From Lactobacillus sp. ESL0246 (lineage in GTDB: Bacteria; Bacillota; Bacilli; Lactobacillales; Lactobacillaceae), in the NCBI RefSeq assembly GCF_003692965.1, contig NZ_REHC01000011.1, positions 1-64,000 on the forward strand: a stretch of DNA of 64,000 nucleotides. Reading direction: 5' to 3'. The position numbers and the translations under genes were made by a program. Positions 1 to 9,134 of this stretch are shown here, piece after piece (the stretch's first letter is position 1; every line of letters starts with the position of its first letter). The notes beneath the pieces were generated by a model. It had not been told where the DNA came from. It saw only the letters and a program-made list of their open reading frames with translations, and made no database searches.

Positions 1-513
1 TTACCAACTTCTGCTTGTACTGTTGTCTCTGGACTAATTTCCTTACCAGTCGCATCGACATACTTAATTGTCACTGGTGCTTGTTTTGCTTCTTCCTTCT
101 TAGCAACATACTTAAAGGTAATTGTTGTTCCTTTTTCTCCTACAGTAACTGTTTGCGATTCACTACCGTCAATCTCATAACCTGCAATCTGTAGAGCATG
201 AGCCGTATAATCCTTACCAACTTCTGCTTGTACTGTTGTCTCTGGACTAATTTCCTTACCAGCTGCATCGACATACTTAATTGTCACTGGTGCTTGTTTT
301 GCTTCCGCCTTCTTAGCAACATAATTAAAGGTAATTGTTATACCAGTTTTTGTGATGTTGACTGTTTTAGAATCATTTCCGTCTATCTCATAGCCATCAA
401 TTATAAGTGCGTGAGCCGTATAATCCTTACCAACTTCTGCTTGTACTGTTGTCTCTGGATGAATTTCTTTACCAGCTGCATCAACATACTTAATAGTGAC
501 CGCAATATTCTTA
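1..513 (-). repeat. MucBP-type tandem repeats, 213-bp unit
   Basis: The same sequence phase recurs at positions 1, 214 and 427, giving a 213-bp (71-codon) period inside the adhesin gene. The copies are similar but not identical; for example residues differ in the segment 305-400 compared with 92-187. Each encodes a VDATGK...SPET motif and a GTDYTAHAL-type strand followed by YEIDG, typical of MucBP modules. The array continues off the left edge, so copy number is unknown. Confidence 0.85.
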
Positions 514-3500
514 TTTGGCTTATGATCGCCATCAATCTTAGTTATACCTTGGTCTTTGGCAGCCTTTACGCCTTGCGCATTCTCTGCCTGATCAATGGCA
601 TCTTTGGCAGCTTTGGCATCGGTGTCAACTTGACCTTGTTGAGCTGTCTTAGCGGCATCATCAAGCGTCGGATCTTTTGCAATATCTTCCTTGATCTGCT
701 TAGCTTCGTTGTCTATCTCTGTTTTAGCTTGGCTCTTTTGATCAGTTAGTGAAGTACTATTTGGCTTATGATCGCCATCAATCTTAGTTATACCTTGGTC
801 TTTGGCAGCCTTTACGCCTTGCGCATTCTCTGCCTGATCAATGGCATCTTTGGCAGCTTTGGCATCGGTGTCAACTTGACCTTGTTGAGCTGTCTTAGCG
901 GCATCATCAAGCGTCGGATCTTTTGCAATATCTTCCTTGATCTGCTTAGCTTCGTTGTCTATCTCTGTTTTAGCTTGGCTCTTTTGATCAGTTAGTGAAG
1001 TACTATTTGGCTTATGATCGCCATCAATCTTAGTTATACCTTGGTCTTTGGCAGCCTTTACGCCTTGCGCATTCTCTGCCTGATCAATGGCATCTTTGGC
1101 AGCTTTGGCATCGGTGTCAACTTGACCTTGTTGAGCTGTCTTAGCGGCATCATCAAGCGTCGGATCTTTTGCAATATCTTCCTTGATCTGCTTAGCTTCG
1201 TTGTCTATCTCTGTTTTAGCTTGGCTCTTATCTTCACTTAAAGCATGATAAACATACTTAACCTTAGTTGTACTATTAATAGTAATCTTGGTATCGTTAG
1301 CTACCTTTTGTCCATCTATTTCCACATGGTCAAAAGCATAATCTTGAATTTCAGGAGCCTTTGGAATGGCTACTTCTTCACCGAAAGCGCCTGTAATCTT
1401 TACGGTCTCAGACGGATTAAGTACCTTACCATTTTTATCCTCATATGTTGGCGTAATGGTTTGTGTATCACCTGCTACATATATATTAACTACCGGATTA
1501 TTTTCTCCTACTAGCATTGTTGTAGCTTGGCTTGGTGCATCTTTTACATAATGATAATTCTCAGGTACATTATCTTTAGTATAGTATTCATCTTGCCAAT
1601 TAATTGTATTACCATAATTGGCTGGAATTTTATTGCCAACTGCTTCATCTCCAGCTTTTCCCGAAAGTTTTGAAGTCAGAACCTTATCTGGATTATTAAT
1701 ATCGATATATTGATAAGTTGCTTTTTCCTTTACACCATAAACATAAACATTATATGTATATGTCTGGCCTTTCATGGGCACAATTCCAATCTGAGCTTGC
1801 CCAAATTCGTCCCCATTATCAGTCGTTGAGGTACTATCACCTCGGCTTTGCTTATCAGTTTTTGCCCCAGCATAAACTTGGTCACCAATTGCCCACATAT
1901 AGTTCTTAGGCAGGTTTTTAACTGCAATTTCTTGACTATTAAGTGGGATAAACTGACCAATATACGCGTCTTTATCAAGACTAATTGCCACGGGGTCACC
2001 GATTTTTTTGCCATTTTGATCAACATACTGCACCAATATTTTACCAACTGGAAGTGCATTAGTTTGTAATTCTCTTGTTGTTGATGTAACAATATTTGAT
2101 GAGGTTGTTTTGCCATTTAAATCAGTAAGGGTTGCTCTTCCATTTTGAACAACCATTTTAGTAAACTGAGCAGTATTATTCCCATCAGGAAACTTTATTG
2201 AAGAGTTAGCGTCTGACCAAGTCGAAACATTCGAATTATTTAGGGTCACACTACCTGTACCTGCAATTATTCCTGTACGACTTGATGCAGGGTTACCTGA
2301 ATTATCTTGAACAGCCAAATGAAGTTGCTTCGGTGATGTAAAACTTACAGAAGAACTATCATCTACTTGAATTACTGCACCATTAGCTCTTTGATTAATA
2401 TCAAAAACAGTACCTGCACCAAATTCAGCTATTTGATTATCTTCAAGTTTAATTGCACCCGGTTGAGTGGTAAATGGCGCCTTCAAATTAAAGTTTTGCC
2501 CAAATTTGAATTTTGCACCTGCGCTACTTCCTTGGGTACCATTAATAAAGTACTGAAAGCCACTTTGTTCCCACTTGACATTATCTCCAGTGGTTATCCC
2601 ATTAATATTTAAATATACAGCAGGAAAATTAGCAGGACTACCATTATTAGTATAGGCAGTATTGGATGAGTCATTTCCCATCATGATTACATTGCCATAA
2701 CCTGCAGTTCCTGCAATTGAGGGAACCAAAAAAAAGAATTCTGAAAAGTGTGCATCATTAGCAGTTCGCTGCATTGTCACATGAGCTTTATTAGAAAACA
2801 TAATCTTAGTCACTGCACGAGTAACTTCATTTGAAATATTAAAATTATTATCGCCTGAAAAGTTAACTAGTGCATTGGATGCATAAACCACATGGATCGG
2901 ATTATTTTTATTTGCAGAACTTGCTGATAAATTAATCTTGTCGACGTTTACGGTAAGACCGTAACCAGAAGTTGCATAAACAAGACCATAAAGACCATCA
3001 TTAGTAGTGTATCCTTGTTGGTACTTTGTATTGGTCAGAGTAATCGTTGTCGGATTAGTACTTGGAATTGCACCTAGTCCAAAATCCTGATTGCCCAAAT
3101 CTACTGTGTGACCATTACCATTAATTACCACACTTGCTCCCGCAGCTCTATTTCTAATAGTGCCTCCAGTATAGCTTATATCTTTTGTAATATTAATATA
3201 TGTAACAGTCCTATCAGCCCATGCTTTTGCCAAAGCACTAAAGCTATCTACATCTACGCTTTTTTGTTGATATTTATCAGGATTTAATATCTGATCTGGT
3301 ACAGCAATATCTAAGGAAGTAGGGGATACATTAGTGGACTTACCAATGTTTTCTTCAAAATCTTTACGCCCATTGTCAACATCAGGTGATACAGTTATCT
3401 CCTTTGAATCAGCATCATCTGCTGCCAATTCTGGGTTCAATGGAAGTCCATCTTTTAAGACGGCACTCTTCGTACTTCTCTGATCCACCACATGATTATC

Positions 3501-4307
3501 TGAATCAGGTGTTATACCAGCAGACAAATTAATGGCTTTAGGTACATTACTAGAAGTAACTTCCTTAGGTGTTGTGACGGGTAGCCCAATATTCTTAGTT
3601 TGATTATCATTCTGTTGTGAAGCAGTTGAAGATTCATGCTTATTAATTTGTTCTAATTTAGTAGCAGACTTCACGGAACTGCTCTTTAAAAACGAATTCA
3701 GCCCAGAATACGATGTTACTTTGGCTTTCTTATTAGTTGTTTTATTAGTAACATTTGATTGGCGTTTCTTGGGTTTGTTAGATACTATTTTCTTATTTTT
3801 GACAACAATATTTTTATTGTGTGTAACAGTTGCTTGAGTAGTTGTAATTTTGTAGCAGGAATTTATATTCAAAGTTTCATTAGCTACTAATACTTTAATG
3901 TCTACTAAAGTAGTCGCTTGATCAATTTTATCTTTAGCTTTATTAAAGATAGTATCAACTGTCTTAAGCTGCTCTTGCTTTTTGCTATTACTCAAATTAT
4001 TGTCAGAGCTGATTTCATGTTTTACTTTATCTGCTTCAGCTTTTAAACTGAGCTGAGCGTTTTCTCTTGCAGCAGAAATATCTTGGGAGCTACTTTTAAT
4101 AGTGCTACTCTGTTGTTGGTTATTTTGTGATTCAATTTCCGAAGCTTTTACATTTTGTGTAAAAGAAGTGCTGTCAAAAAATAATCCTCCCAGCATTAAA
4201 GTTAGTAAGGAATAACTAACCACCCATCCTTTTTTACTTTTATGCATTTTATAATTTGTATTTTTAACATCTTCAATTAACTTATGCTTGTTCAAATGCT
4301 TGTTCAA
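1..4307 (-). CDS. Large repeat-rich surface adhesin (KxYKxGKxW signal, pectate-lyase-like region, MucBP and DUF1542-type repeats), C-terminus off the window
   Basis: The frame is open from a TTG at 4307 to the window edge (about 1435 residues), so the anchor region is not visible. The TTG start is chosen because AAGAGG lies 7 nt upstream and no in-frame ATG precedes it. Residues 18-45 read NYKMHKSKKGW plus a hydrophobic stretch, a variant of the KxYKxGKxW signal peptide used by large Lactobacillaceae surface proteins. A polar, Ser/Thr/Lys-rich linker follows to about residue 350. Residues about 350-725 have short beta-strand-like segments typical of the pectate-lyase-like adhesive domain. MucBP-like segments (YVDQNGK, YEDKNGK) run to about 1020, then three 82-residue DUF1542-like repeats, then MucBP-type repeats of 71 residues (VDATGKEISPE). 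Role inferred: host or biofilm adhesion at the cell surface. Substrate is unknown. Confidence 0.88.
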   Translation of the reverse strand, partial: MNKHLNKHKLIEDVKNTNYKMHKSKKGWVVSYSLLTLMLGGLFFDSTSFTQNVKASEIESQNNQQQSSTIKSSSQDISAARENAQLSLKAEADKVKHEISSDNNLSNSKKQEQLKTVDTIFNKAKDKIDQATTLVDIKVLVANETLNINSCYKITTTQATVTHNKNIVVKNKKIVSNKPKKRQSNVTNKTTNKKAKVTSYSGLNSFLKSSSVKSATKLEQINKHESSTASQQNDNQTKNIGLPVTTPKEVTSSNVPKAINLSAGITPDSDNHVVDQRSTKSAVLKDGLPLNPELAADDADSKEITVSPDVDNGRKDFEENIGKSTNVSPTSLDIAVPDQILNPDKYQQKSVDVDSFSALAKAWADRTVTYINITKDISYTGGTIRNRAAGASVVINGNGHTVDLGNQDFGLGAIPSTNPTTITLTNTKYQQGYTTNDGLYGLVYATSGYGLTVNVDKINLSASSANKNNPIHVVYASNALVNFSGDNNFNISNEVTRAVTKIMFSNKAHVTMQRTANDAHFSEFFFLVPSIAGTAGYGNVIMMGNDSSNTAYTNNGSPANFPAVYLNINGITTGDNVKWEQSGFQYFINGTQGSSAGAKFKFGQNFNLKAPFTTQPGAIKLEDNQIAEFGAGTVFDINQRANGAVIQVDDSSSVSFTSPKQLHLAVQDNSGNPASSRTGIIAGTGSVTLNNSNVSTWSDANSSIKFPDGNNTAQFTKMVVQNGRATLTDLNGKTTSSNIVTSTTRELQTNALPVGKILVQYVDQNGKKIGDPVAISLDKDAYIGQFIPLNSQEIAVKNLPKNYMWAIGDQVYAGAKTDKQSRGDSTSTTDNGDEFGQAQIGIVPMKGQTYTYNVYVYGVKEKATYQYIDINNPDKVLTSKLSGKAGDEAVGNKIPANYGNTINWQDEYYTKDNVPENYHYVKDAPSQATTMLVGENNPVVNIYVAGDTQTITPTYEDKNGKVLNPSETVKITGAFGEEVAIPKAPEIQDYAFDHVEIDGQKVANDTKITINSTTKVKYVYHALSEDKSQAKTEIDNEAKQIKEDIAKDPTLDDAAKTAQQGQVDTDAKAAKDAIDQAENAQGVKAAKDQGITKIDGDHKPNSTSLTDQKSQAKTEIDNEAKQIKEDIAKDPTLDDAAKTAQQGQVDTDAKAAKDAIDQAENAQGVKAAKDQGITKIDGDHKPNSTSLTDQKSQAKTEIDNEAKQIKEDIAKDPTLDDAAKTAQQGQVDTDAKAAKDAIDQAENAQGVKAAKDQGITKIDGDHKPNKNIAVTIKYVDAAGKEIHPETTVQAEVGKDYTAHALIIDGYEIDGNDSKTVNITKTGITITFNYVAKKAEAKQAPVTIKYVDAAGKEISPETTVQAEVGKDYTAHALQIAGYEIDGSESQTVTVGEKGTTITFKYVAKKEEAKQAPVTIKYVDATGKEISPETTVQAEVG
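515..1230 (-). repeat. Three DUF1542-like tandem repeats, 246-bp unit, identical in sequence
   Basis: Units begin at 515, 761 and 1007, exactly 246 bp (82 codons) apart. The first two full copies look base-for-base identical and the third matches until about 1229, where it diverges into unique sequence. Each unit encodes an alpha-helical, Lys/Asp/Ala-rich segment (AKTEIDNEAKQIKED, DTDAKAAKDAIDQAEN), the DUF1542 pattern. Lack of synonymous drift points to recent duplication or ongoing homogenisation. Confidence 0.88.
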
Positions 4308-4335
4308 AATATAGCCTCTTTTTCTTTTACTACAT

Positions 4336-4341
4336 ATTATA
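4336..4341 (-). promoter_or_regulatory. Candidate -10 box of the adhesin promoter
   Basis: On the minus strand a perfect TATAAT lies about 29 nt upstream of the TTG start, placing the RNA start just ahead of the AAGAGG ribosome site. The matching -35 (around 4359-4364, TGTGAG) is poor, so the assignment rests on the -10 and its position. Confidence 0.4.
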
Positions 4342-4751
4342 CCTCTAGGGATAATCTTCTCACATTTTATACTGAAATTCCATAAATAATTGCGAGCTTA
4401 ATCATCAATTCATACTAATGCATGAGATATAAAATCAATATAAAAACATTGAGCATTATTTGTTATTTATCACGCTTTTAAAATAACAAATTATAGCGCT
4501 TTTTTATCAATTAATTTGCTTTATTTTTATAAATGGTTATAGCAAGGTTATTTAATATCTTTTATATAAAATTTTAGATTTATTAACTCTGTTTTTACTA
4601 TTAATAATTTGATAATTAATTTATTTGTTGTATTATATTATCAAAATATTAAAGCAAAAATTTTGATCGAAATTGAAAGCGTTATTTTAATAATTTATCA
4701 CATAAAGTAAAAAAACAACTAGAATTTAAATCATTAATTTAGCTAAAATAT

Positions 4752-4783
4752 AAAAAGAGTATGCTGAACGCATACCCTTTTTT
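4752..4783. terminator. Hairpin terminator downstream of the fructokinase gene
   Basis: GTATGC (4759-4764), loop TGAAC, GCATAC (4770-4775), flanked by A-rich and T-rich runs on both sides, so it can act in either direction. It lies about 100 nt past the fructokinase stop on the minus strand. Confidence 0.6.
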
Positions 4784-4881
4784 CATACTAAAAATCCGAT
4801 TCTTGTAAAGATTCAATCATATTATTAAAAATGATACATATTTTATGATTTAGCTCTTTAATATAATTAAATGCCAGTTTT

Positions 4882-5760
4882 TTAATTCAATTCTTTTAAT
4901 ATTCTCTTAGCCAAAGCAAAGTTCCCAACTGTGGCCGAGCCGTTATCAGCAATTGCTGGCATGGATATATACTTGCTCAAGTCCGGCACAGCAATATAAC
5001 CATTAAGCATTTGATTAAAGTCTTTTCGAACTTTTTCTAAAAACTTTTCACTCGTTACACCGCCACCAAAAATAATTTTATCTGGTCTTAAGATCAGTGT
5101 AGTTTGTAATGCAGCTTGAGCTGCATAATAACTCATAATGTCCCAAACATGATCGGATAAAGGAACATCTATCCCCTTTTTACCCGTCCGTGCCTCAAAG
5201 GTAGGTCCTGAAATTAATCCTTCCAAACAGTCACTATGAAACGGACAGATTCCGTCAAACTCTAAATCATCAGGATGGCGCTTAACTAAAACATGACCCA
5301 TTTCAGGATGACCTAAACTACCGATTAGTTTACCGTTAACTATGGCACCACCACCAACTCCTGTGCCAATCGTGTAATAAACAAGTGAATTAATATCCTC
5401 GTTTGATAGAAGCGACATTATGTATTCCCCGTATGCTGAACCATTAACATCAGTAGTAAAAAAGATAGGGACATTGATTTCTTGTTTAAGCATCCCAACT
5501 ATGTCGGTGTTTTGCCACCCCTTTTTAGGTGTTTTAGTGATATAGCCATAATTTGGTGCTGTTTTCCTAATCTCTATCGGACCAAACGATGCAATACTAA
5601 TAGCATCAATTTGAAATTGTTTAAAATAAGAAACAACTTGCTTCATAGTTTTAGTTGGTGTAGTTGTTGGTATAGTAGTTTTATCTTGTATTTGATAATT
5701 TTCATTGCCAACCGCACAAACAAACTTTGTGCCACCTGCTTCTACTGATCCAAATAACAT
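4882..5760 (-). CDS. scrK: ROK-family fructokinase
   Basis: A 292-residue sugar kinase of the ROK family, predicted to phosphorylate fructose to fructose-6-phosphate in the cytoplasm with ATP. Seen: the N-terminal phosphate-binding loop (SVEAGGTKFVCAVG), the glycine motif TIGTGVGGG (about residue 130), and the ROK zinc site in the segment GHPEMGH...CPFHSDCLEGL (about 155-185) with one His and three Cys. This zinc arrangement and length match the ScrK/GmuE-type fructokinases. The ATG at 5760 is preferred over a TTG 15 nt upstream because AGGAGG lies between them, 6 nt before the ATG. It stands alone; no sucrose hydrolase or PTS gene is adjacent, so it may serve fructose from several sources. 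Other hexoses (mannose, glucose) remain possible. Confidence 0.88.
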   Translation of the reverse strand: MLFGSVEAGGTKFVCAVGNENYQIQDKTTIPTTTPTKTMKQVVSYFKQFQIDAISIASFGPIEIRKTAPNYGYITKTPKKGWQNTDIVGMLKQEINVPIFFTTDVNGSAYGEYIMSLLSNEDINSLVYYTIGTGVGGGAIVNGKLIGSLGHPEMGHVLVKRHPDDLEFDGICPFHSDCLEGLISGPTFEARTGKKGIDVPLSDHVWDIMSYYAAQAALQTTLILRPDKIIFGGGVTSEKFLEKVRKDFNQMLNGYIAVPDLSKYISMPAIADNGSATVGNFALAKRILKELN

Positions 5761-6054
5761 TTTAATCCTCCTCAATCACTAGTTTTAATCAACATGCAAA
5801 TTGCATTTTAACTTCTTAAGCAGAAGAACTCTTATTAATTATTTTCCTAAAGGTTACAATAAAATCAAATAATTTTTGAATACTGAGATAATCATTTTTT
5901 GAAATAGCTAGCAAGAAATCATATTTCATTTTGTCTATCCCACTTAATAGCCTCAAATGAAACCTTTAAATTCTTTGTAGCATAGCCTAATTAATGCGTA
6001 AGCGCAATTTTGGGAAAAATTTAATAATAAAATCTCACTATACAAAATGTTGGT

Positions 6055-7338
6055 TTATCGCGTCGGACTAACCCATGTACCTGAACCATGACCCAAAATA
6101 GTTTTTATGGCTGGAATAAATGTGGTAATGATTGTTATGGTATTAATTACCCATAAACACAGTAAATAAATGGGGGCAAATAAAATATATCTCAACTTAT
6201 TTCCTCGCGTATCAATTAATAAAGCTGTTGTTAGTTGTAAAGTACCAGCAATCATTTCAAAGCAAATTAACATTAAAGTTGAAAAGAGCAAATAAAACAA
6301 CTGTGGCCAATTTTGCAATGTAATATAATTAATCACTAAAAAAACAAAAATTATTGATGAAATGGCAAAGAAAAATGACCAAAAAATACTAAATGTTTGA
6401 TCAAAAAGTAACAGAGACTCACCCAAATTTTTAATCGGATGTTGCAAAACTTTTGATAAGTTAGTAAGCCAAACTTCCGTGCCGCCCTTAGCCCAACGCT
6501 TACGTTGATGATATAAATCCTTTAGCGTTTCTGGAACCAAGGTGTAAGAAATAATATCAGGTGCAAACACTGATAACCAATTATTTAATTGATGATCCCA
6601 TGCAATACTAATATCTTCAGTAGCGCGGTCTTGACGAAATAAGCCCACATCCATTAAGGCGCTTTTACGATACATCGTATTCGCACCACTGTAAGCAAAA
6701 ATACTACCAAAAACGCCCATCTCAGCTCTCTTTATAATACCAACAATACTAGAAAATTCGACAGTGATTGACTTCGTAATCAGCTTAGTCCGATTACGAA
6801 CCTCGACATTAGAAGTCACCGCTGCAATATTTTGTCCTTCTGGACTATTGAAATAATTAACATAGCGTTTTAGCGCATCAGGTTCAGGAATTGTATCCGC
6901 ATCATTACTAAGGACAAATTCTCCTTTAGTAAAAGCCAAGCCAACATTAAAGGCATGCGCTTTACCCTTATTTTTTTCAATATGAATGATCCGTAAGTTT
7001 GAATACTGTTTTTGTAAATCTTGCAGGATCTGCAGGGTACGATCTGTTGAACAATCATCAATTACCAAAACCTCATAATTAGTATAATTTAGCTTTGTAA
7101 GTAAATAAATGATAGTTTCTTCTAAAGTGGCTTCTTCATTATGTGCAGGAATCATAATCGTAATAAATGGTTCGTCACTTTCAGAAATATCAACAAAGTA
7201 TTTTTTCTTATTTCTAAATACGAACCTGTAACATAAGCCACCGATGAACCAACCAAGACCACCGAGGATGGGATATGAAATTAAAATCAAAAACAATATA
7301 TTTAATAAAGGCTTAATAGTTGACCAAGTTAAACTCAT
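6055..7338 (-). CDS. Membrane-bound processive family 2 glycosyltransferase (PgaC/IcaA-like)
   Basis: A 427-residue enzyme with an N-terminal membrane segment (about 10-32), a cytoplasmic GT2 domain, and three to four C-terminal membrane segments (about 310-415). Catalytic signatures of processive beta-glycan synthases are present: DDCS (about 97), DAD (about 147), TED (about 243) and QRKRW (about 280). It ends in GTWVSPTR, reminiscent of the poly-N-acetylglucosamine synthases PgaC/IcaA. It probably polymerises a sugar nucleotide and extrudes an exopolysaccharide. It starts 2 nt after the stop of the small membrane protein at 7341-7826 and is surely co-transcribed. No deacetylase (PgaB/IcaB) is nearby, so the product may be unmodified or a different beta-glycan. 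Confidence 0.85.
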   Translation of the reverse strand: MSLTWSTIKPLLNILFLILISYPILGGLGWFIGGLCYRFVFRNKKKYFVDISESDEPFITIMIPAHNEEATLEETIIYLLTKLNYTNYEVLVIDDCSTDRTLQILQDLQKQYSNLRIIHIEKNKGKAHAFNVGLAFTKGEFVLSNDADTIPEPDALKRYVNYFNSPEGQNIAAVTSNVEVRNRTKLITKSITVEFSSIVGIIKRAEMGVFGSIFAYSGANTMYRKSALMDVGLFRQDRATEDISIAWDHQLNNWLSVFAPDIISYTLVPETLKDLYHQRKRWAKGGTEVWLTNLSKVLQHPIKNLGESLLLFDQTFSIFWSFFFAISSIIFVFLVINYITLQNWPQLFYLLFSTLMLICFEMIAGTLQLTTALLIDTRGNKLRYILFAPIYLLCLWVINTITIITTFIPAIKTILGHGSGTWVSPTR

Positions 7339-7340
7339 TA

Positions 7341-7826
7341 TTAACCTCGCTTCTTAAATAAACGCTGCGCAAAATCTGTTTCAAGATTTTGTTCGGGTTT
7401 AACACTATAAAAATTTTGCTGTTGGCGCTTATCTAAGTCACCAAACTTTTGTCTCCAGCCTTCTTCGATTAATTTTTCGTGTTGCTCTCTGCGTTCTTGA
7501 TTGACTACCCTTTTTTTAGTCCAAACGGAGATAAAATGACGATTATTGCGAAACGTCAAAAACAAATAAATTATTGCAATAAGTATGAATATAACTGCAA
7601 AAAATTTAATTAAAAATCCAATTGGTGTCACTATATCCGAATAATATTTAATATGAGCTAGTTTTGCAATTTTAGGTGATTTTAACGTTATATATACACA
7701 AACAAATGGTAAACAGACACCTATCCACCCAATTATTGCTATCGTTGTTTGTCTAGCCTTTAAATGCCAATTTTTTGAAGTAAAATAATCGTCATCGGCT
7801 AGAGCAGAAAAATGTTTCAAACTCAA
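7341..7826 (-). CDS. Small two-TM membrane protein paired with the glycosyltransferase (possible PgaD-like partner)
   Basis: 161 residues with two hydrophobic segments (about 28-50 and 70-97) and a basic, Arg/Lys/Gln-rich cytoplasmic tail. It begins with a TTG at 7826 behind AGGGGGA. It lies directly upstream of the family 2 glycosyltransferase with a 2-nt gap. In poly-GlcNAc systems the synthase needs a small two-TM partner (PgaD/IcaD); this protein has the right size, topology and neighbour, but I cannot show sequence homology by eye. The functional call is therefore inference from context. Confidence 0.6.
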   Translation of the reverse strand: MSLKHFSALADDDYFTSKNWHLKARQTTIAIIGWIGVCLPFVCVYITLKSPKIAKLAHIKYYSDIVTPIGFLIKFFAVIFILIAIIYLFLTFRNNRHFISVWTKKRVVNQERREQHEKLIEEGWRQKFGDLDKRQQQNFYSVKPEQNLETDFAQRLFKKRG

Positions 7827-7959
7827 ATTAATTTTCCCCCTTAACTTATTACATTCATGAATACCTAATACTTTTATATTTACTTTATTATTATCACTAT
7901 TTTAGGTCAAGAAAACAGAAATTATTAAATTGCTTTTAATTTTTCACATACTTAACCTA

Positions 7960-7968
7960 TGATATACT
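7960..7968 (+). promoter_or_regulatory. Extended -10 promoter of the S66 peptidase locus
   Basis: TG-A-TATACT (7960-7968) is an extended -10 element about 40 nt upstream of the TTG start at 8008. The -35 is poor, as is usual for extended -10 promoters. The same TGATATACT block precedes the CBS-ACT gene near 61391. Confidence 0.5.
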
Positions 7969-8007
7969 GATATTTAATCATTTTATAATAAAAGGGAAGG
8001 CTAAATT

Positions 8008-9081
8008 TTGTTAGTAAAACCACATCAATTACAAAAAGGGGATCAAGTAGCACTAATTAGTTTGTCTAGTGGTGTCTTAGGCGAAAAGTAGGTTCTTCAT
8101 GAACGAAAATTAGGGGAAAAGCGCTTAAAGGAACTAGGTCTTAAATTTATTTATATGCCTAATTCCTTAAAAGGAACTACTTACCTAAAAAAGCATCCCA
8201 ATGAAAGGGCTAATGATTTAAAAGAAGCTTTTATGAATCCTGAAATTAAAGCAATTATTGCGGCCATTGGCGGTGATGATACTTATCGCTTGTTACCATA
8301 TTTAATGGAAGATACAGATTTTATTAAAACAGTACAGACAAGCCCCAAACTATTTACAGGATTTTCGGACACGACAAATAATCACCTAATGTTTTATCGA
8401 TTAGGGATGCAGAGCTTTTATGGACCTAATTTTTTAAATGATCTCGCAGAATTAGATGTTAATATGCTGGAATACACCCTAAATACTTGGAATCATTTCT
8501 TTATTAACCCACCTACAACTAATATTCCTGCAAGTCAAACTTGGTATGAAGAACGAACAGATTTTTCGCCTAAAGCAATCAATCATCCTCGAATTAGCCA
8601 TCTCGATACTGGTTATCAAGTGCTTCGAGGAAATGGAGTTATTCAAGGTCTACTTTGGGGTGGCTGCTTAGACAGTCTCTATGATGACTTGACCCAATAT
8701 CGTTATCCTGATCAAGCCGAAATTATTCGGCATTACCGATTAATTTTATCTCCCCAAGAAGCTCAAAACATCATTTTATTCATTGAAACTAGTGAAGAAT
8801 GTCCCTCTCCAGATTTATATGCCCAAATGCTTGATCAACTAGATCAAGCAGGTCTTTTAAAATCTGTTCGAGGAATCTTAATGGGAAAGCCACAGAACAA
8901 TTGCTATGTTAACGAATATCAAACCAAGCTTTTAGCAGCCACTGCAAAGTATCAAACACCCATTTTGGCAAACGTTAATATTGGTCATGCCTACCCCCAC
9001 ACCGCGCTTCCTTACGGCGCTCTTGCGCAAATTAACCTTGATCAGTCTTCTTTAAAAATTTTAGAACCATATTTTTCTTAA
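8008..9081 (+). pseudogene. S66-family peptidase (LD-carboxypeptidase/MccF-like) interrupted by an in-frame TAG
   Basis: Reading begins at TTG 8008 behind AAAGGGAAGG and runs as LVKPHQLQKGDQVALISLSSG...GEK, then meets TAG at 8089-8091 (codon 28). The same frame continues without a shift as VLHERKLGEKRLKELGL and goes on to 9081. The rest has the S66 catalytic parts: the nucleophile turn GFSDTTN, the Glu segment FIETSEE, and the His segment NIGHAYPHT. A full product would be 356 residues, the usual length. A single TGG-to-TAG change would explain the stop. An ATG at 8155 could restart translation but would lose the first beta strand of the domain. The family trims murein tetrapeptides or detoxifies peptide-nucleotide antibiotics. 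It is either a fresh pseudogene, a suppressed stop, or a sequencing error. Confidence 0.85.
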
Positions 9082-9084
9082 CTT

Positions 9085-9119
9085 AAAAGCGTTATTCAAA
9101 ACATTGAATAGCGCTTTTT
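9085..9119. terminator. Bidirectional terminator between the S66 locus and the PadR gene
   Basis: The arm AAAAGCGTTATTCAA at 9085-9099 pairs with TTGAATAGCGCTTTT at 9105-9119 around a short loop, with one G-T pair. A-run and T-run flanks suit termination from both converging genes. Confidence 0.8.
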
Positions 9120-9134
9120 AAAATTACTACCTTT

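Larger units (their letters stand above)
4308..4881. other. AT-rich gene-free stretch between adhesin and fructokinase
   Basis: Apart from the adhesin promoter near 4336 and the hairpin at 4752-4783, I see no ORF with a ribosome site, no RNA gene and no clear repeat in these 574 bp. The segment 4480-4740 is nearly pure A/T. Confidence 0.6.

Noticed and set aside
1-1230. Tandem repeats as a possible CRISPR array
   Set aside because: Units are 213 and 246 bp, in frame and protein-coding, with no spacers.
198-1241. Three long plus-strand frames repeating every 246 bp
   Set aside because: They are antisense shadows of the repeat-rich adhesin; the minus frame encodes MucBP and DUF1542 modules and has the start signals.
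5761-5775. TTG start for the fructokinase, adding five residues
   Set aside because: It falls on the AGGAGG ribosome site of the ATG at 5760.
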